Below are positions 13,701 to 25,150 of a DNA stretch of 64,000 nt, piece by piece. The stretch lies in assembly GCA_030704615.1 (NCBI GenBank), contig CM060733.1:37820001-37884000 (forward strand). The letters run 5' to 3'. Each line of letters opens with the position of its first letter. The first letter of the stretch is position 1. The stretch comes from Takakia lepidozioides. Its lineage: Eukaryota > Streptophyta > Takakiopsida > Takakiales > Takakiaceae. Both the position numbers and the translations under genes were made by a program. The notes beneath the pieces were generated by a model. It worked only from the letters and a program-made list of their open reading frames with translations, was not told where the DNA came from and ran no database searches.

Positions 13701-15617
13701 TCAGAGACACTCTCAACACAACCAAAGAATCCATATGTACCATTAGGACCATACTAAGCACAATGAAACAAGTCCTTACCCAGCATCCAATTTGGCCTTG
13801 GTGAAGGCCTTGTCCAAATCCTTGAGGTCTCGTAAGTCGGCTGGTAAGAGTGTGTAGTGCTCACTGAAAACTTCCCCTCTCTCTGCACCAGAGCCACCCA
13901 CCCTAGTAATCATTTACATGTTAGCTGTAGCTGCCTGGTATGGGACAACGCCCCTCAATTGTCAAACAAGCTCCAAACTCCAAAGGCAGTATCATATAGA
14001 GTACTGCAAGTAAAGCTGATTTTTTACTTCATGTTTGAGCAATTCTAGACTTCATCGACAACATGCAGGACATGAGTTACTTTTTGCCAGTCAATAGCAA
14101 GAGGATCCTAGGAAAGTGATTAAGCTTGCATTGAATGCATAGAAGTGTCTGTGCGTGCGAGGGAGAGAGAGGGAGATTGCTAAGACTGATAATGAGGAGG
14201 AAGGAAGCATGTGAACAAAGAGTACAGAGGATTGTACCCTTGGAGATGGAGGGATCAGAGCCAAGTTTAGAATACAGCACTTCTTGGGATGCTATAATAG
14301 CTGCTTTCTTAGACACCACCTGTCCACCCCAACACAGCCTGCTCAGTACTTTAGCTGCAGGAACAGCATTAATTCATTAGTACATACATCCAGCTGATGT
14401 GCATGCAGGTATTCTCCTCAGCTTGTCTGCAAGGACAAAAGATGCTGCCCTTTGGTTGGGGGTTTGATGACTACTTGCACAGGTAGAATCCTAACATGAG
14501 GCAATAATTCCCTTACCACATGGAAGTAAACCATACACAATGTCAAAAGATAATGACATGAGAGTGAGAAACTTGGAACTGGAGGGGAAGAGTTGTAGCA
14601 GAATCTGTGAAGACCAGAAAAAAGACACAATGATTGAAAATGCAGGTCTGAGAGACACACTGTCCCACTCCATACAAGTGCTTCATAATGCCATTCAAAA
14701 CTACCATAGCAACGCAGTGTCACTGAACAGAGAGTCCTGGGGAAAGCTATGTGACCGAAGGTAGAGTGAGGGCATACCTCCAAAAAGTCAACCTCTACAA
14801 AACGATACGGTGCTCTTACTTCGTCCTGTAGGAAGTGAACACGCCCTTAAACCCCAGTCCCGCAATATTCTATCTCTGTCCCCAACATATCTATATCTCT
14901 CAACAATGATCTCAAAAGAATACCATCACAAATCCAATGCCTTGGACCACTTGCAAGTCAAAGCTTGTTATGCGAAATCGCCAAGTTTGATAAAATGATC
15001 GACGTCTTACCGCCAACTGGAAGAAAGTGGTATCAAATCCAGCCCCAATGGAGAGTATCTGTTTCTCCTGAGGGGGTCCCTCAGAGTCCAACGAATTAGC
15101 CTCCAGGAACTGCAGCAATAGCTTACGAATGGATGCCCACCGCGCATAATAACCTTTCCCCAATCCACTCGATGGAGTCAGCACTGGCACTCTCTCATTT
15201 TCCTCGCTACCCACGTTAAGTCCACCAAGCCTGATGTGACCAGAAATGCGAATCTCTCTCTCCCTCACACATTGCATAAAAACATGGATGTAGAGTACCA
15301 CTCGACTATAAATCAGTAAGGAAAAAAGAGGAGGTAGCTGGAAATGCATACCACGGTTGATGATAGGCGATCGCTTGATCGGCCGCCTCACAAAAAATTG
15401 CACAAAATTGTCGACAATGTACCCTTTCTTGACACACGATCTGCCCCGCCCGCATCCTTCCACTTTCAGCGTCATACTCTACCAAAGTTTTAACAAAAAT
15501 GTTCAGGAACAAAAATTCGAAAGCTCCTGCAAAGTGAAAGGGAGGGAATTGGGAGTACAGTTTACTTGCAGACGCATCGTCGTTGGTGGCCTGCACTGCA
15601 GCGATGCTGGACGCCAT
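10728..15617 (-). CDS. LCMT1: Leucine carboxyl methyltransferase 1 (PP2A methyltransferase)
   Basis: SAM-dependent enzyme that methylates the C-terminal Leu of the PP2A catalytic subunit. The Arabidopsis orthologue is also known as SBI1, in brassinosteroid signalling. Thirteen exons (15566-15617, 15352-15456, 15011-15153, 14778-14825, 14238-14319, 13780-13882, 13287-13407, 12857-12904, 12478-12561, 11927-11991, 11629-11680, 11211-11249, 10728-10799) join in phase to 337 residues, close to the plant length. Motifs: AAVQATNDDASA, SCVKKGY, RRPIKRSPIINRG, the SAM site LSIGAGFDTTFFQL, FVEVDF, SKKAAII, LLPADLRD, IIGECVLIYLEP, IHPDDAFG, FDEFEEWNIMQEHYCVAYG. The exon 1/2 junction is the least certain (the usual SKLSC becomes a longer CGRGRSC). 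Donors after 12478 and 13287 are GTTGGT and GTTCTC, weak but phase-consistent. Confidence 0.95.
13203..13243 (-). mobile_element. Hyper-truncated non-LTR insertion (about 41 bp) in an LCMT1 intron
   Basis: Only the 3' tail of the family is present (complement: GGTCTATGGCATAGC... CGTCTTATGAGTAT). It is flanked by a perfect 13-bp direct repeat CCAGAGAGAGAGA at 13190-13202 and 13244-13256. Part of the repeat is GA microsatellite, so the duplication could in part be chance. The tail itself matches copies at 23.65, 42.6 and 44.07 kb. It sits about 30-45 bp beyond the 5' splice site at 13286. Confidence 0.75.
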
Positions 15618-15799
15618 GCCCCGCTCCCTCCTCTCCTCGCTGCTCTTTGTGTACGTGGCGATTACCTTCCCCTTGTCCACTTGTCTCTTTACATTCCGCC
15701 TGCCTTCCATTTTAGGTCAGGGCTTTCTTGGGTTCCCACGTTCCACTCCACGTTCCCGTTCCCAGTTCATATCATCAGTGATAAGTGATAACGGGTCGG

Positions 15800-16506
15800 T
15801 CAGGTTTCTTTAACCGCCCAGTTCTTATGGGGGTTACATTAACTCTGATTTGAGTCAATTTTGGCTCATTAGATAGAAAAAAAGTTGTTACAGACGATGG
15901 TATTGGCCAATCTATTAATTGAAAACATTGTACAAGGAATAAGTACTGGAAGAGTGAGAGATCAGTCAGCTGTGGAAGTTGAGAGCGGGATAGGAATGCT
16001 CTGTGACGACAGTCTACTTTCCTGTAGCGTAGACAGTAGAAATTCAGGCATCACATGTAGAGGGGTCATGGGTCTGTCGGGGAAGTTTTTACAAAGTTGT
16101 ATTGCTAAAGACAAAGCCATCTGTTGAAAGAAGTTGCAAATGCTGTCTAAATTTTCACCTTTGATGGATTTGCCCAGCTGGATTCCGGTGATCATTTGGT
16201 TGCCTTGTTCTATCATATTTTCCATGTGAGCTCAGAGTTTACTAGGCTCCCAGATATGATATGTCTCAGCACTTGTGGACGTGCGAATTGCACAGTACCT
16301 GCGAAATCCTAGATCGGTGGTGGTATGTTGTGGATGTTGTATGTTTGCAGTTTGCACCTTGATACCTAGTCACTCCACACATTACCACTGTTGTGTGTAG
16401 AGCAGTGAGTGGGTTTTATCCATATTCAGTAGAGCATACCTATCAAAACGCTTGTATGCAGTAACTTAGTCAAGATCAGACTGGTGATGGCGAATTTCCT
16501 CTCAAC
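15800..16506. other. LCMT1 upstream region and intergenic
   Basis: The first part is the LCMT1 5' flank. A minus-strand frame at 15962-16225 (ENMIEQGNQMITGIQLGKS, then FPDRPMTPLHVMPEF) looks protein-like, but I do not recognise it. It may be a relic of a larger gene. Confidence 0.4.
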
Positions 16507-16514
16507 ACCCATGT

Positions 16515-17656
16515 AGGGAATTCCAAAAAGGCCTTGATGTGAAATGCATCGCAATTCACTTGATCACCCCCTAAAAGTGCGCAATTCAATTGAATTGCAA
16601 GGGCAATTCAATTGAACTAACCCTAATTTGTAATTCAATTGAATTGTCGGCTCGCAATTCATTGCCAATTCACAATTCAATTGAATCGCTAGTTGGCAAT
16701 TCAATTGAATTGCTGACTACAATTGAATTGAATTGTAATCTATAATTTTTAACTTATTTTTGTATATAATATATAATATATACGTACATGTATATATTCA
16801 AATTATATTTATACACATATAAGAGTATAAGCTAAAAATACATGTTGCCTGTCTATTCTTGCTAGCCCTCTTTCTTGTGCCCTTGAGGAAATTGTGGAGT
16901 TGTGAAGCCACCCTCAGCCTCAGCGAGAAAGGGAGAGCCAGAGACGGAGACAGATCAGCAGCTTCCTGTGATTCACTGGCAAAAGAAATATGGCTGGCTC
17001 CGAAAAAAACAAACAAAATCAAACCTGACAATTGATGAAAGGCTTCCCTGCATCACCATGTAGTCCCCTAACACTAGTATCTGGCCCATGACGAAGAAAA
17101 CAAAAAATATGTTCATCTTGAGAATTATCAAAAATTGAGATACCCTTACAAAGGTATCATGCTGAAGTTGGGATGTGTGTTCCATATAAGTTTAATATAT
17201 CAAACTCTTACATGTTGATACTCTTACATTGGTATCATGTTTGGTATATGTACATAGCCATATATTAGCACCAACATCCACAAAGAGAGACAATCCTGCT
17301 TTTACAAGCGCTTCGTGACTTTCTCTCTCCCTCTCTCGCTCTCCCTTAGGCTTATCTTGGGCTCAAGCCTTACCACGGGCAAAGGATTGACAGACGGACA
17401 GCAAGAATAGACGGGCAACATCTATTTTTAGCTTATACTTGTGTATGTATATATGTATAATTTAAATATATACATATATATTATATACAGAAATAAGTTA
17501 AAATTATAGATTACAATGCAATTGAATTGTAGTCAACTAGCGATTCTAGCGATTCAATTGAATCGTGTGCTTACAATTCAATTGAATTGCGCACTTTTAG
17601 GGGGTGATCAAGTGAATTGCGATGCATTTCACATCAAGGCCTTTTTGGAATTCCCT
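16515..17656. mobile_element. Fold-back non-autonomous hAT-like DNA transposon
   Basis: 1142 bp flanked by a perfect 8-bp target duplication ACCCATGT (16507-16514 and 17657-17664). Ends are AGGGAATTCC and GGAATTCCCT. The first ~85 bp (16515-16600) are almost perfectly inverted at 17575-17656. Matching inverted sequence continues inward in blocks, for example TGCCTGTCTATTCTTGCT near 16845-16862 against AGCAAGAATAGACGGGCA near 17400-17418. The inverted arms are thus roughly 350-400 bp each. Subterminal palindromes CAATTCAATTGAATTG recur in both arms. No transposase frame. The 8-bp duplication and AGGG ends point to hAT. Confidence 0.85.
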
Positions 17657-17664
17657 ACCCATGT

Positions 17665-18250
17665 GCGCTGTAAAGTGAGACATCCCTCTCAAGCTGTAGC
17701 CGGGTCCATCACTTCAGACATGATTGCATTCGACCAAACAAGTTGTGGACGCTATGCCAAAGCAAGCGTAAATTATGGTATCATTTCCAAGGGCTACTGC
17801 CTTCCAGTAGAGGGTGGACGCCTTGCACTGTATAGGCCTACATCGATCTTTGGAGAATTGTGAAATGCGGTCAAAATGTTGAATTGGGACTTTCTTCCCC
17901 ATAAACATTCATGACCCATATTGTGGATTGAGAACGACAGAGTTGATGGCAAGAATGAGCTTTGCTGTAGTATATTTTAGTTTTGATAAGTAGGGTGAGG
18001 AGTGGTTCAACGCGCCGCCATTCACCACCCAGCAGACCAATCAGTTCACACAATCAAACAGGATGCTTTGCAGATCTTTATCTCTTCCACTTGTTCTATC
18101 GTCCCCATTACTGACCCCATTATACTATCTTCGCGCTTTACTACTGACTGGAGACTCTACAGAGTGAAGGGGTTTTGAATGGATCCTGTACAGGTGGAAG
18201 TGCAAGCTCTGGCCAGGCCATGGTTGCAGCTGTAGACAAAAGACTAGAGA
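17665..18250. other. Intergenic, nothing recognised
   Basis: No domain recognised in any frame. The fold-back element is inserted at its left edge, so the sequence on both sides of 16507-17664 was once continuous. Confidence 0.45.
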
Positions 18251-18269
18251 AGCTGGTAGAGGAGTAGCA

Positions 18270-18707
18270 GATTACGTGCGCGTTTCCCTAGAGACCCCGC
18301 AACATCTGGAAGTCGAGAAAGGGTTAGACTTAGAAGATTACCTGGGTGTTTCGAAAGAGACACAACAACATCTTGAAGATGAGAAGGGGCTCATGAACAA
18401 GACGGCTACACATGTGGTGGCTCAGCGCAGCCCTAGGTGGTACACGTGAGAGATTCATCCCTACGGTTTTACATAAGAGACTAAGCTGTTAGACAGCTTA
18501 AAAGACTACATGCACTTCTCGGAAGCGACAACTCAGGTGTTAGACGTGGAGAGAGGGGAATTGCAAAGGATGGCTACCAGCATGCGAGAGTGGCCAGCAA
18601 AGCTGGAAGACCAACACAGAACAAGTGCCAAGTTGAATGGTTCGGACACCGGGGCGCAGGTGTTCAGGAGCCTTCATGTAAACTCTGTGTTTTTTCACTT
18701 ACAAGTG
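18270..18707 (+). repeat. Degenerate tandem coding repeat upstream of the F-box
   Basis: Three diverged copies of a segment translating roughly as (F/V)S-ETxQHLEDEKG occur near 18275-18320, 18345-18395 and 18512-18560 on the plus strand. In-frame stops separate the first ones, and the last is fused in frame to the F-box segment. It looks like an eroded coiled-coil or linker N-terminal region of the F-box gene. Confidence 0.35.
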
Positions 18708-19809
18708 ATGGACCCGATCCTCTGGAGTAAATTCCCAGAGGCCCTCCTGGAACTTGTGTTCGCAAGGTTGCCAATAGCATGCATCTTCCGTCTTCGCTCT
18801 CTCAGCAAACAGTGGGAGTCTCTAATTTTTTTCGCCCAGCTTTCAACAAGCGTTTCACAGCTCATTTCAGCTGATTGGACTCCTCACTGAAGTACTCGGG
18901 GAAGAGCGGTGGTTACGGAAGTAGACTTTTCGACCTCTGGACATTTGATACTCGGTCAAATGGACATCTGATACTTCGTCTTCCATCGGATTTCGAAGGG
19001 TATCCATTTGCAGCCGCTGGAGGCCTCTTGTGCTTTTGTGGGTGGGTGACGAAGACGATGACTTTACGAATAATCATATGTAATCCTCTCACAAGTGCTT
19101 GGCGGGAACTGCCTCCCATACCTGAAGCGTATGCGACGTTTCCCCGAATGTTTCACATGACGATGGACAGCCCTACACTCTCATGGTAGGACGGTCTCCA
19201 TCAGGTTCAAACAATTTGGATTCAATCAGTTTATATCACATCGCTCCGAAACCGACCGCTGGAGCAGCTGGAGCACAACCGATGGTGGCAATGCTTCATT
19301 GTTTGGAACTCTCCCAAAACAATCTCAACAAAAGCAGTTACTGTAAGGAGTTTTGTGTTACCACAGGAGGCAATTCAGGCGTAAGGCTTTTGGACATCCA
19401 AACGGGAGTATGGGGGGACCTCCCAAAGTTACCACCTTCACCGGATGACAATGTTGTGTATATAACCCGAGAGCAAAGCAATGGGCGTGTCTTCGCTTTG
19501 ACTTCCCCCGAGCAGGGTGTGTGGGAATTTCGAAGCGCGGAGCATACGTGGCCGGTGAGGATTACATGTCTCGCCGAGCGTCGTGACTACTACCATGATC
19601 ACATTTTCTTTGTTTGTGGCGATGTGATTCTAGTGGTGGAACAAGCTATTAATGAAGAGATATGGGAGTACATACACCCGCTGACTGTAACGTACAACAC
19701 GTCCAAGGATGAGTGGCGTGAGTTACACAAAGAAGTGGATCGCTACTGCGATAGGGCATGTTTGAATGGAGGATTTATGATTGAGTGTAGGTTTGATGGA
19801 AAACCCTGA
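18708..19809 (+). pseudogene. F-box (kelch-type) protein, frameshifted
   Basis: An F-box starts at ATG 18708 (DPILWSKFPEALLELVFARL, then RLRSLSKQWESLIF), which would bind SKP1 in an SCF ubiquitin ligase. The C-terminal beta-propeller-like part follows in two other frames: 18875-19189 (SNGHLILRLPSDF, ICNPLTSAWRELPPI) and 19183-19809 (RLLDIQTGVWGDLPKLPP, TYNTSKDEWRELHKEV). Together they resemble plant F-box/kelch proteins of roughly 370-400 residues. The shifts near 18875-18895 and 19180-19190 lack splice signals, so I read them as indels in a pseudogene. Sequencing errors cannot be excluded. Confidence 0.8.
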
Positions 19810-21655
19810 TCAGATACTCAGTGAGGCGTTGATGTGTGACAGATGCATCACCCAATTTTGTGACATGCACGCCACATCTGTTGTAGTTTTGATCCATCGT
19901 TTGACAGGCTCTACACTCTGTGAATGCAAGTTTGTAATGATCAAAGGACTGTAACAAATGTTGAAGAGGGCGCTCATGACAGTGTGGGCAGTACTCACAT
20001 AGTAAATATTTCTTCAAAGGTAGTACTGTGGCACCTCTACGCACCGTGTACAGAGGGACAATGTCAAGAAAAGATTTATAAATGTGATTGCCACACATAC
20101 CTGTGACAGCAGCACAAGATTTTGAGCTGAAGGCATTGCAACTTCCGCCTGCCAACACGAACCATCCAACTTAAGAGCTGAGAGAGGGAGAAAGTGCATT
20201 TCTCTCTGTTTCCTGTACCAGTGGGGCAGTGAACTCCTTCCCTGGTTTCCATAAGGCAGACAAGGTGAAAACAAATATCTGGAATTGACAGCTTGCCCCA
20301 GACAGCAGTGCCCGATAGCCAATTTGTTAGGTGACTTCATAACTCCATTCCAACGGAGGGGGGAGGGGGGAGACAAAGTGGATGTCACTTCCACTGAAAG
20401 CCAATTGGCCAATAAGAGATAGAGAAGATAGGAAATTGTGAGGGAGAGACTGAGGAGAAGTAGCCAAATCAAACGCAGGCTAAAATGATGAAGTCTGGAA
20501 TTGGGAGCCAAGTAGCTGCCTCATGCTCAGGAGGCCAGTACATGCTTACAGGCAGTATTACGGTCATTGGGGTATTTATATGTGAGAGAGAGATGAGGGA
20601 GGCAGCATTTGTCTCTGTTTCCTGTAGTCTGAGTATTTCCTAGTGCACACTTGTTTTCTGTAGTCTCACAAACTTACTGCAGGATTCTGCCTCCGACTGT
20701 CCAACAGTTATGCAAGTTTGCAGAGTGGGAATTTATATCAACCACATATGTGGTTAACCGTTCTGAAAAGGTCCTTCTCACACCTTCTCTATCTATCAAG
20801 ACTATCAACAAGTTAGAGAAGAGCCTGGGTTGAATTGGAAGTCGATTTCGGGTCTCTTCGGGGGCAGAAAGCAGCAGTCTAGTGGACGATCCTTCTGCAG
20901 TATAGGTTTGCACCTGGTCAAGTCCGGGCCTAGCACCGGAGCCGCATGCACAGTGTGTAGCTTCCTACTACACGACGCCATGGATACTAGCATAATCGCC
21001 CACAACAAGTTCTGTGTGCCCAATCCACGTCCGGGATGCAGTCCTTCCCTACCCATAGTTGTTGCCCACGAATCCAGACACCAACTTGTAAAATATGAGC
21101 TGGACTCTGTGAGAGAAAGCATAGATTGAGAACAATGCCTTCAACTTATATTTCGGACCTTGAAGCCCTGTGCAAAGTTTGGGAGACGCCCAGCTATGTA
21201 AGTATGTATGAGGTGCAAACGGCTCAGGAAGAAGCGACATGCAGTTGCCGCACCATCAGACCGTGTGAGCCACTTTACGTTCATTTCATGCACGGCACTT
21301 GCCCGTCTGTGCCCAACTTGGCAGGGCGGGTTTTGCGTGTTTCTGTGTGAATTAAAGGGCTGTGCACTATTGCGAGGCCGACTGCCCGCCCACTGATACG
21401 TAACCCCAGAAACTGATGAACAATGGCGTGGCCAATTTGCATACATCTCAGCAGCACCGTGCAGTACTTCAAGGAGGACAGCGAGTTGTGCCAGATGACT
21501 GGCACAGGACGGATCTGCGAGGTGAGGATGCGTGCGCAAGAAATGGGTCGGCGATCTGCTGCTGCAGTTTTGGTTGAAGAGAATTGGGTGGGGTTGTGGG
21601 GTTGTGGGAGAAGAATCGAAGATGAAGCAAGGAGGTGGGAGGGAGTGCAGAGTGC
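19810..21655. other. Intergenic, with a Cys/His-rich minus-strand frame
   Basis: On the minus strand 20158-19775 reads protein-like sequence with paired Cys/His (CEYCPHCHERPLQHLLQ, then ECRACQ), like a zinc-binding fold. I do not recognise the family. A GTATGT donor-like site lies at its upstream side. Frames at 20651-20833, 20830-21129 and 21126-21350 (+) show no known motif. Nothing here is firm enough to call a gene. Confidence 0.4.
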
Positions 21656-22881
21656 ATGGTGGCAGTGCTATTTGCGGTAGGGGGAGGTGCTGCAGGGCGG
21701 GGATTTGTGGAGGAGGGAGAGTGTGCTTGTAAATCGCAGCAGGCTAGTGGGTCGCAGAAGAAGACTTTCTTGTCTCCTCCGTTGACGTTCCGTCCTGGGG
21801 ACGTGAACAACAAATTCTTCGTGGTGGATGTTCCGAAGGGCCATGTGGGAGTTAGGGACTTCCATGCGGAGCTTGTGGACGAGAAGGGCTTGTCCGTGCC
21901 TCTGAGCGATGTGTACCTGCATCACTGGGTCATGCGTGAGTACTCTGTACCGATCAACGATGTAGACACCCACAAGGAGATGCTACTGAAATCTATGGAG
22001 AAGAAGCACACTTCAAATTACTCCGCCTCCATTGGAAGCTGCTGGCACTTGCGTGAAGCTCTCAGATGGACAGAGGTTGATACAGCTGTTTGCTGCTGGT
22101 GCGGAGACCAGGCGCACCAAGACAACTATTCCCGCGCCCTTCGCAAGAGAGATTGCAGCTCCTTCCGAGCTTGCTGAGGGTTACGAGTCGATATGGATTC
22201 TTAATGTCCACGGCCTTGACACACGGGGCACCGTCAACAAAATGGGGTGCACTGAATGTCGGTTGGTTCTCTTCTACTCTTCTCAGAAATCTCCTACACG
22301 AGGAAGTTCTTCACAGAAAGACAGAATCTAAGGGCCTCGTCCCCGCCAGACACACATGTCTGTTTTAATGTGCTGTGAAACACTATCGGGAAATAAAGGG
22401 CACCGAAAAAAAGAGTGAGGGTGAGGTTACCAAACTACTGCAAAGTGATATCAAATTTGCTTGTGACATCACAAATAGCTCGGAAGTAGAGACTATAAAA
22501 GTAATTTTTGCCGTGTTAACCCTATTACAAAGGAAGGTAGAATAGAGAAGAATCTACTGGATCGGTGAGGTATAGTGCCTGAACAATCCAATTTCTTTTA
22601 TTATTTCACCCGAATTAGAGGCCATGACAATTTGCAGTCAGTTACTGGATTTGCGGTGAGAGATACGACCCGTCTCATTCCTTGAATACTAATCAGCATG
22701 TCATACTATGAGAATGTACTGGGTACTTGATATCTGTTGTATGGTTGTTCTAATTTGGGAGGACTTCTGTAGGTGTGATCTTTATAATGCGACTGTGGAC
22801 TCCAATGGAGATCCTTTACCAGAAAGTTATCTGGGAGGCCTTATGTGCTGCTCAGATGGGAAGCGCTGTGCTGTGAAGTGA
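21656..22881 (+). pseudogene. SURNod19-like (stress up-regulated Nod19) gene, broken
   Basis: Exon 1 (21656-22261) has a hydrophobic leader (MVAVLFAVGGGAAG) and FLSPPLTFRPGDVNNKF, VPLSDVYLHHWVMREY. It then shifts frame around 22020-22075 and continues with LFAAGAETRRT, GYESIWILNVHGLDTRG, MGCTECR. A GT donor at 22262 and AG acceptor before 22773 bring in exon 2, CDLYNATVDSNGDPLPESY then GGLMCCSDGKRCAVK, which ends at a stop at 22879-22881. The order matches SURNod19-domain proteins of unknown biochemical function. The family continues for well over 100 more residues that I cannot find. With the shift and early stop, it is a pseudogene or badly truncated copy. Confidence 0.85.
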
Positions 22882-23113
22882 AGTTTCAAAGATTGTGGAG
22901 GGAGAGCTTTTGCAAATTGAAGTGAAGTACAGCAAAGTAGGGGGTCCCCACAGTGGTGTGATGGGTGTGATGGCCTTGCAGTTGGCTGCTGAGAGGCTTG
23001 CTTCTGTTGTGTGACTCCTGAGCCTTAATAGGTATGGATATTCAGTAGAGATATCTGCTGCCAGCATAAATATTCTTCATTCATCTCTTCCTCTCTTGTT
23101 CTTATGTGTATAT

Positions 23114-23670
23114 GGCAGAAAACTTCCCTGAACTTGTTTCCAGTCAGTGACATGGGGGACGACATCTTGGATGACCTCAAGGGTCTACCCACTCTCGGCA
23201 CTAGACTGAAATTTAAACTCAGGGCAGGAAGCCTACCTTTGAACAGCAAACAGAAGCGGAGAGGAAAGGGAGAGTGCAATTGCTCGTTGTGTGGGCAATC
23301 TGAAGACAGTATTCATTTTCTGATACACTGTCCGGGGTTCTCTCACCAAAGAGACGCTCTCTTCAAATCTATCAAGGGAATTGTGCCTGTACCCCTGTTT
23401 ACCAACTTTGAAAGTCTCCAGGCTGAGCCAAAAGCCCAGGCCCTCCTGAGGCCTAGTTTTTGGGCAAATCACACACAGCAGATTGATGCTTGTGTGAAGG
23501 GATTTCTAGAGGATATCTGGAAAACCCGGATTAATTCTATATATGAAGGTAAGTCTTACTCCAACGTCAGCCCCTGACAGAGGGTAGGTTCTGTCCCTTT
23601 TGTTCCCACTCAAACTGGGTGCAGGGTCAATGGCCACAAGGCTACGGCAAACGTCGTCTTATGAGTACAA
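23114..23670 (+). mobile_element. 5'-truncated non-LTR retrotransposon (zinc-knuckle end)
   Basis: Encodes the C-terminal domain of the family: TLGTRLKFKLRAGSLPLNSK, then a Cys/His finger CNCSLCGQSEDSIHFLIHC, then KSIKGIVPVPLF and KGFLEDIWKTRIN. The 3' tail is GGCCACAAGGCTACGGCAAA, then CGTCGTCTTATGAGTACAA. Flanks TCTTATGTGTATAT (23100-23113) and TCTTACGTGTCTAT (23671-23684) agree at 12 of 14 bases, a probable target duplication. There is no poly(A) tail. It is the best-preserved copy of this domain in the window. Confidence 0.88.
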
Positions 23671-23684
23671 TCTTACGTGTCTAT

Positions 23685-24473
23685 AGTCCAGTTTGTTCAT
23701 GGTTGATGGTAAAAATGGCCACCATCAAAATTGGCCACATGCTACTGCATTTGTTAAGTAGGATGCTAGGCAGAATTCTCGTGCGTGATAAAGTGTGTGG
23801 ATAATGCAAAGTGTGACCCCCCCATGTTGTGAACAACACCCCTTTATGCACCAGATTGAGGAAAAGGAGTACCGTAGCTGTTGGCCACCACAACAATCAC
23901 TTTTCTTCAAGAAAGTAAGACCTAACTGACTGGAGAAGGAAAAATGTCTGTGTGTGAAAACTTAGAGACACACAAACAGATAAGTATGCACAGAAAAAGC
24001 TGGAAAATAGACGTTTCCAGTTCCTCCATCAGTGTTGGGAAAGTAAGTCCAGAGCAGGGTGGAATTTTACTACACGCATGTCTCGCCACGCAAATTGGAG
24101 TTGGGATCCTTTGAAGACATTGGCTTATAAACTTATTCACCAAGCAGCTTTGAACCATGGAGATATTATATCTAATTCCATTTCCATCCCCCCTTTGTTG
24201 TGATGTCCACTTTTTTACTTGTAAATTTTGGTCGATCGTGTGTGTGTGATCTGAGCTTAGGGCTTTGATTGCTGCAAAGAAGATGTGTACTTAAGGGCAC
24301 TACCACATGAGCGGCAGTGGAAGTCCCCACAACCTGCAGAAGGCCAGCTGATTGGTTGATGGATCGTAAACTAACACCCTCACATACCACACAGGAGGAA
24401 CGGCAACCAGCAGGCAATGTGACGTGGTGCTTATGTGGAGTCTCTTTGTGGAAGTAGGATTTCCAAGGACTAC
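23685..24473. other. Intergenic, nothing recognised
   Basis: No supported gene or repeat. It leads into the tandem array to the right. Confidence 0.5.
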
Positions 24474-25150
24474 TTAGGGTAGCATGTGCCGTTGGCCCAA
24501 GTGTCAAGTGTCATCTAAGTCCAAGTGTAAGATCTTCTACGTATCGGGAGACCCTCCTGTTTGGGAGATCTAGGCCTAGGGTAGCCTGTGCCATTGGCCC
24601 ATGTGTGAAGACTTGAAATCCAAGCCCAAGTGCAATCTCCTATGTATCCAAGTGCTTCTCCAATGTAGAGGCCCAAGTACGACCTCCAGTGTCCAATGTC
24701 ATCTAAGTCCAAGTGCGTCTCCTATGTCGAGGCCCAAGTGCAAACTCTAGGGTAGCCTATGCCGTTAGCCGAAGTGTCCAGTGTGAAGAATTGAAATCTA
24801 AGCCCAAGTGCAATCTCCTATGTATCCAAGTGTGTCTCCTATATCGAAGCCCAAGTGCAATCTCCTATGTATCCAAGTGTGTCTCCTATATCGAAGCCCA
24901 AGTGCAAACACTAGGGTAGCCTGTGCCGTTTGCCCATGTGTGAAGAATTGAAGACCAAGTGCAATTTCCTATGTATCCCACTACGGCTCCTGTGTCGAGG
25001 CCCATCTAAGCCCAAGTGCATCTTCCGTGTAGAGGCCCAAGTGTCCACTGTCATCTAAGCTGAAGTGCGCCCTCCAGTGTCTAATGGCATCTAAGTCCAA
25101 GTGCGATCCCCTATGCATTCAGAGACCCTGCAATTTGGGAGATAGATCTC
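24474..25150. repeat. Complex higher-order tandem repeat
   Basis: Built from interleaved short modules: AAGTGCAATCTCCTATGTAT, CCAAGTGTGTCTCCTAT, ATCGAAGCCCAAGTGCAA, CTAGGGTAGCCTGTGCCGTT and GGCCCATGTGTGAAGAATTG. Longer units of about 110-220 bp recur (for example near 24570, 24740, 24880). One 49-50-bp block is immediately duplicated at about 24810-24905. Both edges share a motif of the form GAGACCCT-TTTGGGAGAT (about 24548 and 25122). Copies are diverged, so this is an old minisatellite. Confidence 0.85.

Noticed and set aside
24474-25150. Possible CRISPR-like array
   Set aside because: Repeats are diverged, interleaved and of unequal spacing in a plant nuclear genome; it is a minisatellite.
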